A stretch of DNA of 64,000 nucleotides from Populus alba (lineage: Eukaryota; Streptophyta; Magnoliopsida; Malpighiales; Salicaceae), in the NCBI RefSeq assembly GCF_005239225.2, contig NC_133300.1:9515875-9579874 (forward strand), in the 5' to 3' direction. Below are positions 9,721 through 22,500 of the stretch, piece after piece. The stretch's first letter is position 1; the number at the start of each line of letters is the position of its first letter. Position numbers and translations under genes: made by a program. Below the pieces are notes generated by a model. It was not told where the DNA came from. It saw nothing but the letters and a program-made list of their open reading frames with translations, and ran no database searches.

Positions 9721-11555
9721 ATAATAATAAATCATCAATTAATTCAAAATCAGATGTTTATGGACTCAATTAAATTTTATCTAAAATTTAATTGAATTTA
9801 TAGAGGGTTTGATTGCAAGAAAAATTGATTTTTAAGTCAATTTAGGCTTTTATTGGAAGAAATTAAAGTTCTAGAGTCCAATTATAATTTTGAAGAGTTG
9901 ATTAGGCTAAATTAGGGGTTTAATTGCATAATTATTGAAGTTTGATGGCCAATTAGGGACTTAATTGACATAATCCGAAACCAAGGACCAAACCAGAAAA
10001 GGAGCCAAAATTAAAGGATCCAATTACAATTTTGTCGGGGGTTTGATTACAAAACTGCAAAAACTTCAATAGCCAAATCATAAGAACCCAAGCGACGTCT
10101 TTTCCACTATTCACTATCTTCAAATAGTTGTGAATCTGTGACGATAATGGAAGGAGAAGTTAGCAGCTACAATGGAGACATTCTTGAATCAATGGGCGTG
10201 TATCACGGCTAACATCCGTCGCCACCGTGATGCACGCCAGCTTACCAAAAACACCTACGTCCTCTAGCTATAAAAGCCAAAGGAGGAGCTGAATAAAGGA
10301 GTAAAAAAAAGAGGAGAGGAGAGGAGAGGTTACAATAAGGAGAAAACGAGAGGGAAATAAATTAGGAAAACATAAGAAAATTGAGAGAGTGGAGAAATAT
10401 TGAGAAAGCAAAAGGGAGAGAAGAGGAAGCAAATCGAACGAAAGCAGAGGACATGGTGAAGCAGATAACACAACACCACCATCATCTTCATCTTCTCAAA
10501 ACCAGGTATGTTTGTTGCCCTTCTCAGTTCCTACATAATGAGATTATGCATGTTAATATGTAAAAGAAGAAAATAAAACATAAGGAAACCACCACTGAAA
10601 TCACTCTGTTTTTTTTTTCTCCTTTTCCTGTTCTCGCATTGCAAGCAAGATGATGAACAGTGCGAAGGTAATTTAATTACCTTGGCACTGTTCATGCACA
10701 TGTAAAGTATTACACATGCATGGGTAGAGGAAGGCTAGTCATTGGCATGGGCCAGTGACCAGGCTGGGTTGGCTAGGTCCAGCCCAACCACATGGGCCGA
10801 GCTGGGCCTAGCTCGCAACAAATAAAATAAAATAGAATATTTCAAAAAAATCTGTGATTTTCTGCAAATTTTTCTATTGTATGTTAATCAGTATTGGTTC
10901 GTATTTTTATACTATAAAGATAAAAATTCGGTATTAAAATACCCAGTTTTCAGCAAAACATTAAAAAAAAATTTGTTTTCATGCATACAGCCAAGTCTCT
11001 AAAAAAAAATCATATTGTATTTTCATAACTGTATGTGTGTGTGTGTATAAATTCAAAAATATATATTAGCATGTATTTTGGCTTTAATAACCGGTTTATT
11101 AAAGTCACGAGAACTAGGCCAATATTTCAAAAAACTCTAAAAAATTCTTTTTTTTTCTTTTAATATCTAGGGTTAATGATCTTATACGTAAGATGTATTC
11201 TGGTTATTAAAATTCTTTTGTTGACGTTAGAATAGTTAGGTTTTACCCGATAAGATAAGGATCTTTTTACCGAAGAGGACTTTTCTTAAACCATAGAGGG
11301 ACCAACAACTAGAAAACACGACAAGACCTTAGATTTTATCAGACAATTAAACAATGCAGCCTACCATAGATAAGGCATATTTGGGGTGCTAAAACCTTCT
11401 CTTTACGCAACTAGTCCCCGTACTTGATCTCTGAGACTCTTATTTTGTTTTTCCATTGATAAGACACAAGAATTTCTTGTCTCTTAATATTTGCCAGATA
11501 GATAGATTTAAGATAAGATTTTGTGGGTCAATGTCTTCGCCGTGACGCCACACAG
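9482..11555 (+). repeat. Tat-type LTR 1
   Basis: It starts TATTGTTACCC directly after the polypurine tract. The first bases appear to have decayed from TGTTGTTACCC as seen in LTR 2. It contains an AAT microsatellite (about 9684-9735), a TATA box in CTATAAAAGCC near 10267 and a near-perfect hairpin at 10653-10695. Its end region shares GGGGTGCTAAAACCTTC with other Tat LTRs. The exact 3' end is uncertain and was placed near GACGCCACACAGGTGTG (about 11545-11560). ORFs inside are not supported as genes. Confidence 0.6.
9684..9735. repeat. (AAT)n microsatellite
   Basis: AAT/ATA units in Tat LTR 1. Confidence 0.9.
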
Positions 11556-12400
11556 GTGTGAAAATACATACCTTACCATTTCTTGAAACACTCCTATAAT
11601 GTCTTTACAAAGATCGTCACTGGGCAGATATTAGACCCTTTTGAGACCAGGTAGAAAACCTACCCATGTTCACATAATGAATAGAACTTGTCCTTAGGTT
11701 GTATGTGTTATCGTTATTTGCATCAGGGCAAACCCTTCTTGAAGTATCTTGAACTCAAATTTGTGGGTGACACAATGGTCGTCATTCAGAAAATTTTCAT
11801 TGTAGAGTTTAGCAAGAATCAAGATCTTGTTTCATCATACAAGAGTTACAACCATATGTCACCCCTCGAAGGGCGAGTTCATCATATAGATTACATACTC
11901 GTACATTTTCATTCATGCATCGGGATGAAACGTTGGTTCCCTCACCCAAGGTCTACTATACTAGATTGAGAAAAGTTGGAAAATAAAGAATGGGGTCTGA
12001 TAAGAGGGTCATTGTCTAATGGAAATTGAGATCATCAAATATGAAGTAGCTAGACTCTTTGATTTGCTTGAGCAAGTGCTGAACTTCAAGAGTGGAAAGG
12101 GAATGTCTGCACAGACTCCTATGTAAGAATTGTTAGTCCATGTCCCATACAAGGAACACATCATTGACTTTTCTCAGCACTCCACCAGTAGGGGCCATAA
12201 ACACTGAAGTGGCTCCACCTCTCCTTCATTTTAGTCATGAACAACAACGCTTTCAATCATCAATAAAAGATAATCTCCTTTCTGTTTCAACTACACTGTT
12301 AGTTTTTCACCACTTTCATGTCTTGCAATAGCACCCAATAACTACTAGCTTTTTGTGTCTGATCTTTTTTGAAGTTACCGAACTCCATCCCTATCTTGTA
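11556..12400. other. Gene-poor stretch between Tat LTR 1 and the ~178-bp repeats
   Basis: Two open frames on + (11688-11969 and 12140-12331) have no recognisable domain. The sequence may be leader or gag-proximal DNA of a Tat element. Nothing further can be supported. Confidence 0.3.
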
Positions 12401-13020
12401 GCACAAGATGTTATTTTGAAAACACATGAGTATACCTTGAACTTCAACATAGCAAAGCTCTCTCTATAGAGATCTGTTTATAGATCTACTAGTGGAGAAT
12501 GCAAGAGTGGATGTAGTAGTTTCATACGCTACAAAACTTTCTCTCATCAATAGGAGCACCAAAACACAATGGTAAGTAGAAGAGCCAAACCTAGTTTGAA
12601 AAACAGAGCAGACATTAAACTTCAAGGTAGCAGAGCTCTCTTTGCAGAGATTTGTTTACGGATTTGCCTGTGGGAATCCAAGAAGGAATGCAGTAGTTTC
12701 AAATCATCTATAATTTTCTCCTACCAATGTCAGCATTGAAATGCAGAAGTAGCAAAAAGAGACATGCCTAGACTGAAAAACATGAAGAAGACTAAAACTT
12801 CAACAAAACAGAACTACCTTTATTGGTGCCTATTTGTTGCACCACCAGTGAGGAATTGAAGAGGAGACATAAGAGTTTCAGATTCATCAGTTTCTCTTCT
12901 AGAAGAGACAATGCATGATTCCAAGCATTGGCAATGGTGGTGCTGCGTGCTACCAAGATTACCTACCTGTTGAGAGGTTCCAACAATCCTTAAACAACCA
13001 TAAAAACATTGGAAGATTGA
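12401..13020. repeat. Degenerate ~178-bp tandem repeat, about three copies
   Basis: The marker phrases ACTTCAACATAGCAAAGCTC (about 12441), ACTTCAAGGTAGCAGAGCTC (about 12619) and ACTTCAACAAAACAGAACTA (about 12797) recur at about 178-bp intervals. Flanking parts also align, for example GATTTGTTTACGG and TGCAGTAGTTTCA. No function is recognised. It precedes a Tat gag remnant and may belong to the leader of that element. Confidence 0.55.
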
Positions 13021-13149
13021 CATAATGCTGCTATGAGAATTGTCAAAGGAATTAAGTAAGCTATGAAAATGGGAAAGATTGAAGGTTATACCATGGGTGC
13101 CAGAATAATGATGAGAGATGAATCAAAACATGAGAAACCTTGGTTATTT

Positions 13150-13510
13150 TGCTTAGTCAGAACTTTCTATGATATTGATCAAATGTCTTTGCCAAGATGG
13201 ATATACCTTATCCACAAAATGGATATACCTTATCTGTCAGACTCCAGACTTGTTGCCTCGACTCCATCAAATCCCATGCAACCACTGTTTCCTAAGTGGT
13301 ATAATCTAGATGAGAGATGTGAATATCATGGTGGGGTCTAGGGCCATTCATTTGAATAGTTGTAAACTTTTCAAGAATCGAGACCAGATGATGGTGAGCA
13401 AGAAGCGAGTTAAGTTCGTGAAAGATGATGTCATCAACCATATTGTCACCAGAACATCCTCAGACAAAAGATCAAAAATGCTTGGCAAAACACAAATTTG
13501 CTAGAAAAGC
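13150..13510 (+). pseudogene. Tat-lineage gag remnant (nucleocapsid region)
   Basis: The translation of 13260-13400 shows FPKWYNLDERCEYHGGV followed by a stop and GHSFE. This matches the CxYHxGxxGHSxExC type zinc knuckle of Tat/Ogre gag; the final Cys codon is lost and stops interrupt. A frameshift moves the following FKNRDQMMVSKKRVKFVKDD into another frame. Gag would package element RNA. The copy is clearly dead. No pol follows: the sequence passes into Tat 3' UTR, so protease, RT and integrase have been deleted. Confidence 0.6.
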
Positions 13511-16494
13511 TTATCCAAGAATGGTGTTGAATTGTCAATCATCTTGTTGTGGAGTTTTTCCTTTCTACATTTTGTTTTGGGATCACATCTCATCCTTTAA
13601 CGAAACATGTCTTTTTATCTGTCTCTTGTTTGTTCTAAAGTCAAAAGATGTTTAGCATTTCATTTTTGTCAAAATATTTTGATCAAACTCCAACATGAAA
13701 AATTAAAGCTAATCAATCTTGAAGATTAAAATTTTTTTGATTGTAGAAATGACTCGACATTTATTAAAATGGCAAGATAAACAATATGAGGCGACCAAAC
13801 AAATTTTGAACTCACACATGAAATTGAAACACACACTATGTAGCTAAATTTTAGCAATATACATAATGACATGAAGTGAATTCAGTAATTATGGATTCGC
13901 GAATCATGATTCTTACAAGTCCAAATCATTACATTGGATGAGGTCTAAATGTATTAGTTCTAACCGACCTTGCTTGAAATGAGAAAAAGCCATCTCTGTT
14001 CATCCCTTCACTTTCTAAAGATATATATCATTTGAAAAGAAACCCTAACTAGGATCACACCCCACACTAGGGGCAAATAAGAGATATTTGAAGACACTGA
14101 TAGTATCGATGGATAAAAGGGGAAGGCTTAAAACAAAAGTCCAACGATTGAGAAAAGGCTAAAAGAAAAGGACATAGACTGGGGACATGTAAGAAAACTT
14201 TAAGGAAGGCTATGAAAAAAAAAAAGAGAAGAAATTTCCAACACTTAAAGGCAAGTCAAAGATTAAGAAAGGAGAATGCCTATCAAGCCTAAGAAGGGCA
14301 AAAGAAATTCAATTAAGGAAAGAGATAGCAAACGCCAAAAGTCAATACCAAAAAAAAAAAACCGAGTTACATACATTGTCTTTTGGTATCAATGATAAAG
14401 CCTCTAATGATTAGATTGGTTATTCATTAAGAAAGAAGTTGGATTTTCTATATGACCTATGTTAAGAGAATTATGATCTTTGAGGTTAACAAGGTTATAT
14501 GTCACTTTATCTACAAAGACAACAAGAGAAAGAGAATTGATGAATAGTTGATGTTGATCCAAAGTCTTTGAAACCCTCAAACACCTTTTTGAGCTTGTGA
14601 ATTTCCATTTCTTTCATAACCATGAACCATAGCCTACATTATGTGCTTTTAAAAGGCCTTTTCAATCAAGTAAGCAATCTGAACTAACAAATGGCATCTC
14701 AAAACTAGAAGAACTTTTATATAGAGATCGTGACTTCATGAATTAAACTACTGGTTATTATACATGTTGATAAAATAAATGCTACAAAAAGAAACAACCT
14801 TTTTTTATAAAGCCTGAGCATCTAGTTTTTGAAATTCACAAAAATGTCACCTCATCACAAACATCAAAAAGATATACCCAAAATTAGAGTTTAAAGTGGA
14901 TGCAAAGAACCATGAAAAAAAAAGCCATTTTAATCTTGCAACAGGTCAATTTTTGTTTTCAAAATACAAGACAATCAAAGGACTACATTGAATAGCATGT
15001 GTTGGATCTTTGACCAAAGAAGCTTGATTTTCAAAAATACTTTCAAAAATCGACATCTCTTTGATTTCATTTCAACAATTAGACTTTAATAGACATGACC
15101 TTTGGAATATGAGATTTTATTCTAGAACAAGAAAGATTGTCAAACAACAAGAACGTCGATCGAATTTGCAAAATCCTTGACAAGAATGACATCAACACTT
15201 CTCGATACTCCTTGAAAAGTTGACCATTTGGGCACAATATAGTGGACCTAGAGAAGGAAAACAAGAAGTATTTAGATCAGTTAAGGGGCAATGAAAGATG
15301 ATTAAATGATGAATAACTAATGAAAATGATGTTCAAAGAGGATAATAAGATGAACGAGCACATTCAGATCAACTGGGTGCAAAGAAAGAATCAGATGATG
15401 AGTCGTCAAAGTTCATCAAAGTTATGAATTAGCATCTGGCAATAAAAAAAAAATCTTCTTGATTATAGACAAATGAACGAACATGTTCAGATCAACTGGG
15501 GGCAATGTTGTTCAAAAACATTCCATGATCTAATGAACTCAGCAGCAATTGAAAACAACATTGCACTTAAGGACAACTTCATATCTTCATCTTGGGGTTA
15601 CCCTTTGAAACATGGCTATGACAGATGTTATTGTATAGTTGCATTTGAATGAATGTAAAAAAGATGCACACCACCAAAACTGATTGTGGGACCATCTATT
15701 TTGGAGCTCAAAGGCGCACTTCATCACATGAATATGGGTGATAAAATGAACATCATTGATGATGCCAATGCATTTCTTTCCATAATTTGATTCGACAAGA
15801 TAAGAGAAATCCATGGAGAAGAACATTTAGCTTACAACGATGAGCCTTGTACTATAAGTTATGAGATGCATATCTAGACGACTAGATAGTTTCCAAGAAG
15901 ACTGGTGATAACATATACCTGAAGAGTATTGTTTCAGCTTAAGGCAAGTTTATGACTGATTGATAATCTTGATGGGTGTTGGCACGATGCGCATAATTAA
16001 TGAGAGAACAATTCTCAAGATAATCCAGAACATGAATGATCGATTAAACTCATTCATGATGAATCAAGCAACACCACATTTGGGGGTACATCCATGCTTG
16101 ATGAACAATGAGAGGAGTAATCATTGCGAACAACCTAGGATAGGCACAACACTTACAGCTGAGTGGATAGCTAGCACATGCATAAGCCGATAAATCAGAA
16201 GGACAAAAGGGCTTTGGAATGCAAACAAAGGCATGTTATGACAATGGAACAAAAAAAAAAGGGGGACCTATATTCCAAATCAAATTTTGATCATGGAACA
16301 AGAAAAGAACGAGATGAACCCTGCCATTAGGAAAATCTCAAAGAAATGAAAGATCAACCTTGCAATTGAGAAGCCCCGAGTTTTCAAGCCCTACGATTAG
16401 GAATTATCAGGAAGCATCAAGTTTTCCAGCCCTTCTCCTATCATCCCTTTAGGACTTTGCCAAGTAAATCCCATTTTTCACACTTGTCAAACCA
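13511..16494 (+). other. 3' UTR of Tat element 2, non-repetitive part
   Basis: No coding region is supported. From about 14040 it aligns with the 3' UTR of Tat element 1 (shared blocks around CTAACTAGGATCACACC, GAGAAAAGGCTAAAAG and TTTCTTTCATAACC). The open frame at 15960-16193 has no recognisable features. The junction between gag remnant and UTR lies somewhere in 13510-14030. Confidence 0.5.
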
Positions 16495-17285
16495 CCATCT
16501 TTCATTTGGGTAGGTCACCCATAATAATGAGACCACTTCATATTTTTTCCATCTTTCACCTAGGTAGGTCACCCATCAGAATGAGACTATTTTTCATATT
16601 TTTCCACCTAGGTAGGTCACCCATTACAATGAGACCACACTTCATATTTGTAAGATCCCACATCGGCGGGTGAGGGATGTGTTGCTGGCCTTATAAGTGG
16701 TAATGGTTGCTAACTTGTTGTACGCGTTCTGGGGCGTCAGGCTCAGAAGTGGGCTCGTGTCACCAGGAACAAAACCGTGAGGGCAGTAAGGCCCAAAGCG
16801 GACAATATATGGCAAGTTGGGCCGGGCCATTACATTTGGTAACAGAGCCGACCTCACTGGCTGACTGGTTGTGCCGACGGGGTCGTCGGGCTCCTTAAGG
16901 GGGGTGGATTGTAAGATCCCACATCGGCGGGTGAGGGATATGTTGTTGGCCTTATAAGGGGTGCTGATTGCCAACTTGTTATACGTGTTTTGGGGCGTCA
17001 GGCTCAGAAGTGGGCTCACGTCACTAGGAACAAAACCGTGAGGGCTGTAAGACCCAAAGCGGACAATATATGGCAAGTTGGGCCGGGCCATTACAATATT
17101 TTTCCATCTGGGAAGGTCATCCATTATAATGAGACCGCACTTCACATTGTTTTGATCTTCCATTTGGGTAGGTCACCCATCATAATGAGGCCATCATCTT
17201 CCATCTGGGTAGGTCACCTATCATAACGAGACCGTTTTTCATATTCTTTCATCTAGGTAGGTCACCCATTACAATAAAACCACTT
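16495..17285 (+). repeat. Tandem array 2a in Tat element 2 3' UTR (~50-bp units, interrupted by a TRIM)
   Basis: Units contain GGTAGGTCACCCATCA followed by TAATGAGACCA and a T-rich spacer. Copies are near 16508, 16562, 16611, 17109, 17167, 17205 and 17257. GGTC and GACC flank 14 bases. The unit is recognisably related to the arrays at 8388-9345 and 35575-35825. A 447-bp TRIM splits the array. Confidence 0.8.
16649..17095 (+). mobile_element. TRIM (miniature LTR retrotransposon) with 5-bp target-site duplication
   Basis: Two 186-bp LTRs (16649-16834 and 16910-17095) both begin TGTAAGATCCCACATCGG and end GGGCCATTACA. Between them are only 75 bases: a primer binding site TTTGGTAACAGAGCC (16835-16849; tRNA-Met type with one change) and a purine tract AAGGGGGGTGGAT before the second LTR. 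ATATT at 16644-16648 and at 17096-17100 is a perfect target-site duplication. It has no coding capacity, so it must be mobilised in trans. The LTRs differ at several sites, so it is not brand new. Confidence 0.93.
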
Positions 17286-17299
17286 TTTACATATTTTTT

Positions 17300-17760
17300 T
17301 GTTTTAGTTAAAGGAGTTCGCTAGATGGGGTCTCAGGTGGCTTTGGTTAAAGGGAATTGCCAGATAGGAATTCAGGTTAGAGGAGTTTGCCAGATGGGGT
17401 CTTAGGTGGCTTTGGTCAAAGGGAATCGCCATATGGGATTTTAAGTTGATCGAGCTACACACATTCTTTGGTTTTGCTTAGAGGAGATCGCTAGATGCGA
17501 TCTCAGGTGGCTTTAGTTAAAGGGAATCGCTAGATGGGATTTCAGGTTCACCGAGCTACACACATTCTTTGGTTCTGATTAAAGGAGATCGCCAAATGGG
17601 ATCTCAAGTTGACCGAGCGTTAAAGGGAATTGCCAGCTGGGATTTCAGGTTGACCGAGCTACACACATTCTTTGGTTTTGGTTAGAGGAGATCGCGAGAT
17701 GGGATCTCATGTAGCTTTGGTTAAAGGGAATCACCAGATTTTCAGAATAAAAATTAAGGA
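17300..17760 (+). repeat. Tandem array 2b in Tat element 2 3' UTR
   Basis: Alternating units have the cores AAAGGGAATCGCCAGATGGG and AGAGGAGATCGCCAGATGGG, followed by ATCTCAGGTGGCTTTGG or ATTTCAGGTTGACCGAGC. GAGATC and GATCTC form 6-bp inverted arms around nine bases in the second type. Around ten cores are visible. A single similar block occurs in Tat element 1 near 8330-8360. Confidence 0.75.
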
Positions 17761-17795
17761 GTTTTGCTTCGTAAGTATTGTAAAGAGGGGGCATC
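17761..17795 (+). other. Polypurine tract region of Tat element 2
   Basis: TAAGTATTGTAAAGAGGGGG lies a few bases upstream of the LTR, as in the other two Tat 3' ends. Confidence 0.65.
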
Positions 17796-19508
17796 TGTTG
17801 TTACCCAATTTTCCCCCACCTTTTTGATAAAATTTTTGAAAAATCCAAAAATAACAAAAAACAACGAAAATAGAAAAAATACGTTTTTAAATATATTTGC
17901 ATCGTTATTAGCATTTTCAGCATCATCTCAAAAGAATTTAACGTTTCAAAGATCTTTGGAATGTGCTCGACTTTTAACACGTTATTTTTAAAATCGCTGA
18001 TTTTTCTCATTCGAGTCGATGTTGATAAGAAAAATCCAAAAAAATAAGAAAAATCAAATTTACAAAAAAAAAAAAAAAAGAAGTTGAGGGACCAAGTTTG
18101 GAAACCTAACAATATTTTTTACCTATAAAAACTAGTCTCCTTAACACACATAAAGGAGGGGCGATTTTGCATAATTGAAAGAACATAAAAAACCTTAAAA
18201 ATCAGAACCTTTTCTTCTCCCTCACTAAAGTCGTTGTCCACTCCCCATCTCCACCAAAAAGAAGCCACCGCCCCCTTAGGCTTTTGATTTTTCTCTCCCA
18301 AACAGCTGCCCCCCTAGCTTTTTCCCAATCTTCTTCTCCTTTCCAGGGTGTTCATTCCCTCTTCAACTCCCAGAACCATAGACTTTCATCTCCTTCTTCC
18401 ACAGCCGTCTCCACGTTTACCACAACAGCTGGCTACAAGACAGCCCCTCACTATCTCCACACCGCCTTACCCCTTCTCCTCTTAATACCAGCATCTCCGC
18501 CTCAATATAGCCATGACAACCGCTGCACCTCCATCTCCTACACCGGACAAGCTCCCTTCCACCAGTCGCTCTCCACAAACCGACCGTCATCGTCCCCACA
18601 ACAGCTCTAGATCTATAATTTCCTCTCATATTCAACCGCATTAATCATCTTATAGCTTCTCCACCCGAAGCTTTCCCCTCAGCAGCCTCTTCTTCGTTAG
18701 TTTCCTTAGCAGTAACAGCCAAAACAACAGCCCTGCCAGCCACCAAAAAGGGAGGAGAAGATGACAAAACCCAGATTGCTTGTTACGTTTTTTTTTTGGG
18801 TGTTTTACAGTGCGACCACCAGCAAGAAAGGGAAGAGAAGAAGAAAGCCAGCCAGATCTCCCTATTTTCAAGCATTCTCTGGTGGCGCATGGGTAAACGC
18901 GTCACTTGTGGCGACCGCACTTGGAGCAATTTGCCATTACTATTTTTGCAATTTCAGAGGGCTTCGAGGCACTGTTCCTGAACTTTTGGGGGGTTTATTT
19001 TGTAAATTTGAAATATTTAATGTGCTTTTTGTTTCCTGAACTAAAAGGGCTTGGAGCAACTTTTAGTTTCAAAAAGTGTGGATGTAAAAAAAAAAGAAAA
19101 AAATATAGTAAAAGTGAATGTGTGTCTTTGTATTTGTTTTATGGATTTTTATTTTATTTTATGATAAAACCGCAAAGACAAAAGAATTTAATATTTTGAT
19201 TTGCTCACAATTAAGAATTATGAACTTACATGTAAGTCGTATTTCTAATATCTGATGAAAGACCAAAATATTTGAAACTTCTTTATCACATCAAAGCCAC
19301 GAAGCAGCTTACCTCAGGTAGGGTGCGTTAAGGGTGCTAATACCTTCCCTAACCACAACCAGTCCCTTACTTATGAATCTCTAACAAGATCACTACATCT
19401 GGGTTTCCTAGTAACCCTCAATTAAATACTAGGTGGCGACTCCCAAGAACCAATCAATCAAACAAAACAAAAAATTAACAATAGATGTCGCGCAGGTGAC
19501 ATGCGACA
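17796..19508 (+). repeat. Tat-type LTR 2
   Basis: It begins TGTTGTTACCC after the polypurine tract and probably ends GACATGCGACA at 19508. It contains CTATAAAAAC near 18123 (likely TATA), a C-rich leader with spurious open frames (18284-18610 and others), and the Tat/Ogre-type terminal block GGGTGCTAATACCTTCCC followed by GGTGGCGACTCC. Satellite DNA starts directly afterwards. The 3' end is set by the CA and the start of the satellite and could be off by a few tens of bases. Confidence 0.65.
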
Positions 19509-22500
19509 ATTGTGTTAGAGGCAGAACTCGGTTCTTCTTCCTTTAGAGAACTTGTAGCATCGTGTCTTAGCTTTCCAACGAGACCAATCTCGCTTAAAAT
19601 GGAGTTATATAACTCAAGATATAGTTAACAATCTGAGGACAGGTCAGACAGTAACAATTCATTATCAAGACAGTAACAATTGGACAATAATAGTCTAATG
19701 TTTGTTAATGAGAAATTTTGACTATCTTAGAGGCAGAACTGGGTTCTCCTTCTTTGAGAAAACTTGTAGCCTCATGTCTTAGCATTCCAACGAGATCAAT
19801 CTCACTTGAAATTGAGTTCTATAACTCTGGATATAGTTAATAATATTAGGAGAGGTTGGATAGTAATAGTTTAATATCAAGACAGTAACAACTAGACAGT
19901 AACAATCCAATCTTTGTTGATGAGCAATTTTTACTCTCTTGAAGGCAAAACTGGGTCTCCTTCCTTCAAAGAACTTGTAGCCTCGTGTCATAGCTTTCCA
20001 ACAAGACCAATCTCGCTTGAAATGAAGTTCTATAACTCGAGATATAGTTAAACATCTAAAGAGAGGTTAGATAATAACAATTTAATATTAAGACAATAAC
20101 AGTCCAATGTTGGTTAATGAGCCATTTTGACTATCTTAAAAGCAGAACTAGGTTCTCCTTCCTTAGAGAACTTGTAGCCTCATGTCTTAGCTTTCCAACA
20201 AGAACAATCTCGCTAGAAAATGAGTTCTATAACTCTAGATATAGTTAAAAATCTAAGGAGACATCGGATAATAACAGTTCAATATCAAGACAGTAAAAGT
20301 TGGACAGTAACAGTCCAATGTCTGTTGATGAGCAATTTTGATTGCTTAGAGGAAAAAATAGGTTCTCTTTGCTTTTAGAGAACTTGTAGCCTACTGTTTT
20401 AGCTTTCCAACGAGACCAATTTGGCTTGAAAAGGAGTTCTATAACTCTAGATATAGTTATAAATATTAGTAGAGTTCAAAAAGTAATAATTCAATATCAA
20501 GACAGTAACAATTGGACACTAACAGTCTAATAGTTATTGTTGAGCAATTTTTACTATCATAGAGGCAGAATTGGGTTCTCCTTCCCTGCAGAACTTGAAG
20601 CCTCATGTCTAAGCTTTCCAACAAGACAAATCTTGCATGAAAAGGAGTTCTATAACACTAGATATAATTAAAAATCTGGGGAGAGGTCAGACTGTAACAA
20701 TTTAATATCAAGACTGTAACAGTTGGACACTAACAGTCCAATGTTTGTTGTTAAGCAATTTTAACTATTAGAGGTAGAACTAGGTTCTCCTTCCTTTAGA
20801 GAACTTGTAGTCTTGTGTCTTAGCTTTCCAACGAGACCAATCTTGCTTGAAATAGAGTTCTATAACTCAAGATATAGTTAACAATTTAAGGAGAGAATGG
20901 AGAGTAACATTTCAATATCAAGACAGTAATAGTGGGATAGTAACAATCTAATGTTTGTTGATGAGTAATTTTGACTATCTTAGAGGTAGAACTGGGTTCT
21001 CTTTCCTTCAGAAAACTTGTAACCTTGTGTCCTAGCTTTCCAACAAGACCAATCTCGCTTGAAATGGAGTTGTATAACTCTAGATATAGTTAACAATCTG
21101 AGAAGAGGTCGAACAATAATAGTTGAATATCAAGACAATAACAGTTTGATAGAACTGTCCAATGTTTGTTAACGAGCAATTTTGACTGTATTAGAGGTAG
21201 AGAACTAGGTTCTCCTTCCGTCAGCTAACTTGTAGACTCATGTCTTAGCTTTCCAATGAGACCAATCTCACTTGAAATTTAGTTCTATAACTCTAGATAT
21301 AATTAACAATATGAGTAGAGGTCGGATAGTAACACTTCAATATCAAGACAGTAACAGTTGGACAATAACAATCTAATATTTGTTGATAAGAAATTTTGAT
21401 TGTCTTAGAGGCAGAACTGGGTTCTCCTTCTTTGAGAAAACTTATAACCTCGTGTCTTAGCTTTCCAACGAGACCAATTTTGCTTGAAATGGAGTTCTAT
21501 AACTCCAGATATAGTTAAAAATCTGACAAGACGGTGGACTGTAATAGATGAATATCAAGACAGTAATAGTTAGACAGTAACAATCTAATGTTTGTTGATA
21601 AACAATTTTGACTATCTTAGAGGCAAAACTAGGTTCTCCTTCTTTATAGAACTTGTTGCCACATTTCTTAGCTTTCCAACGAGACCAATCTCACTTGAAA
21701 TAGAGTTCTATAACTTTAGATATAGTTTACAATCTGAGGAGAGGTTGAATAGTAATAGTTCAATATCAAGACAGTAACAATCCTTTGTTTGTTGATGAGC
21801 AATTTTGACTGTTTTAGAGGCAGAACTAGGTTCTCCTTCCTTTAGAAAACTTGTAGCCTCATGTCTTAGCTTTCCAATGAGACCAATCTCACTTGAAATT
21901 TAGTTCTATAACTCTAGATATAGTTAAACATATGAGTAGAAGTCGGACAGTAACAGTTCAATATCAAGACAGTAACAGTTGGACAGTAATAGTTCTTTGT
22001 TTGTTGATGAGCAATTTTGACTGTCTTAGAGGCAGAACTGGGTTCTCTATCCTTAAAAAACTTGTGGCCTCATGTCTTATCTTTCCAACGAGTCTAATCT
22101 CACTTGAAATGGAGTTCTATAACTCTAGATATTGTTAATAATATAAGGAGAGGTCGGATAATAACAGTTCAATATCAAGACAGTAACAGTTGGACAACAA
22201 CATTTCAATGTTTGTTGATGAGCAATTTTGACTCTGTTAGAGGCAGAACTAGGTTCTCCTTCCTCATAGAACTTGTAGCCTCATGTCTTAGCTTTTCAAT
22301 GAGACCAATCTCACTTGAAAGGGAGTTCTATAACCTTAGATATAGTTAACAATATGAGGAGAGGTCGGACACTAATAGTTCAATATCAAGACAGTAATAG
22401 TTGGACAATAACAATATAATGTTTATTGATAAACAATTTTGACTATCTTAGAGGCACAATTGGGTTTTTCATCCTTTAGAAAACTTGTAGCCTCATGTCT

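Noticed and set aside
10268..10471. Leu/Ser-rich minus-strand open frame
   Set aside because: Purine-rich leader of Tat LTR 1 read backwards.
11688..11969. 93-codon open frame, possible gene
   Set aside because: No domain, no matching copy in the window, and next to an LTR end; left as unassigned.
18284..18610. Ser/Pro-rich 108-codon open frame
   Set aside because: It lies in the C-rich leader of Tat LTR 2, and overlapping frames on both strands are equally open.
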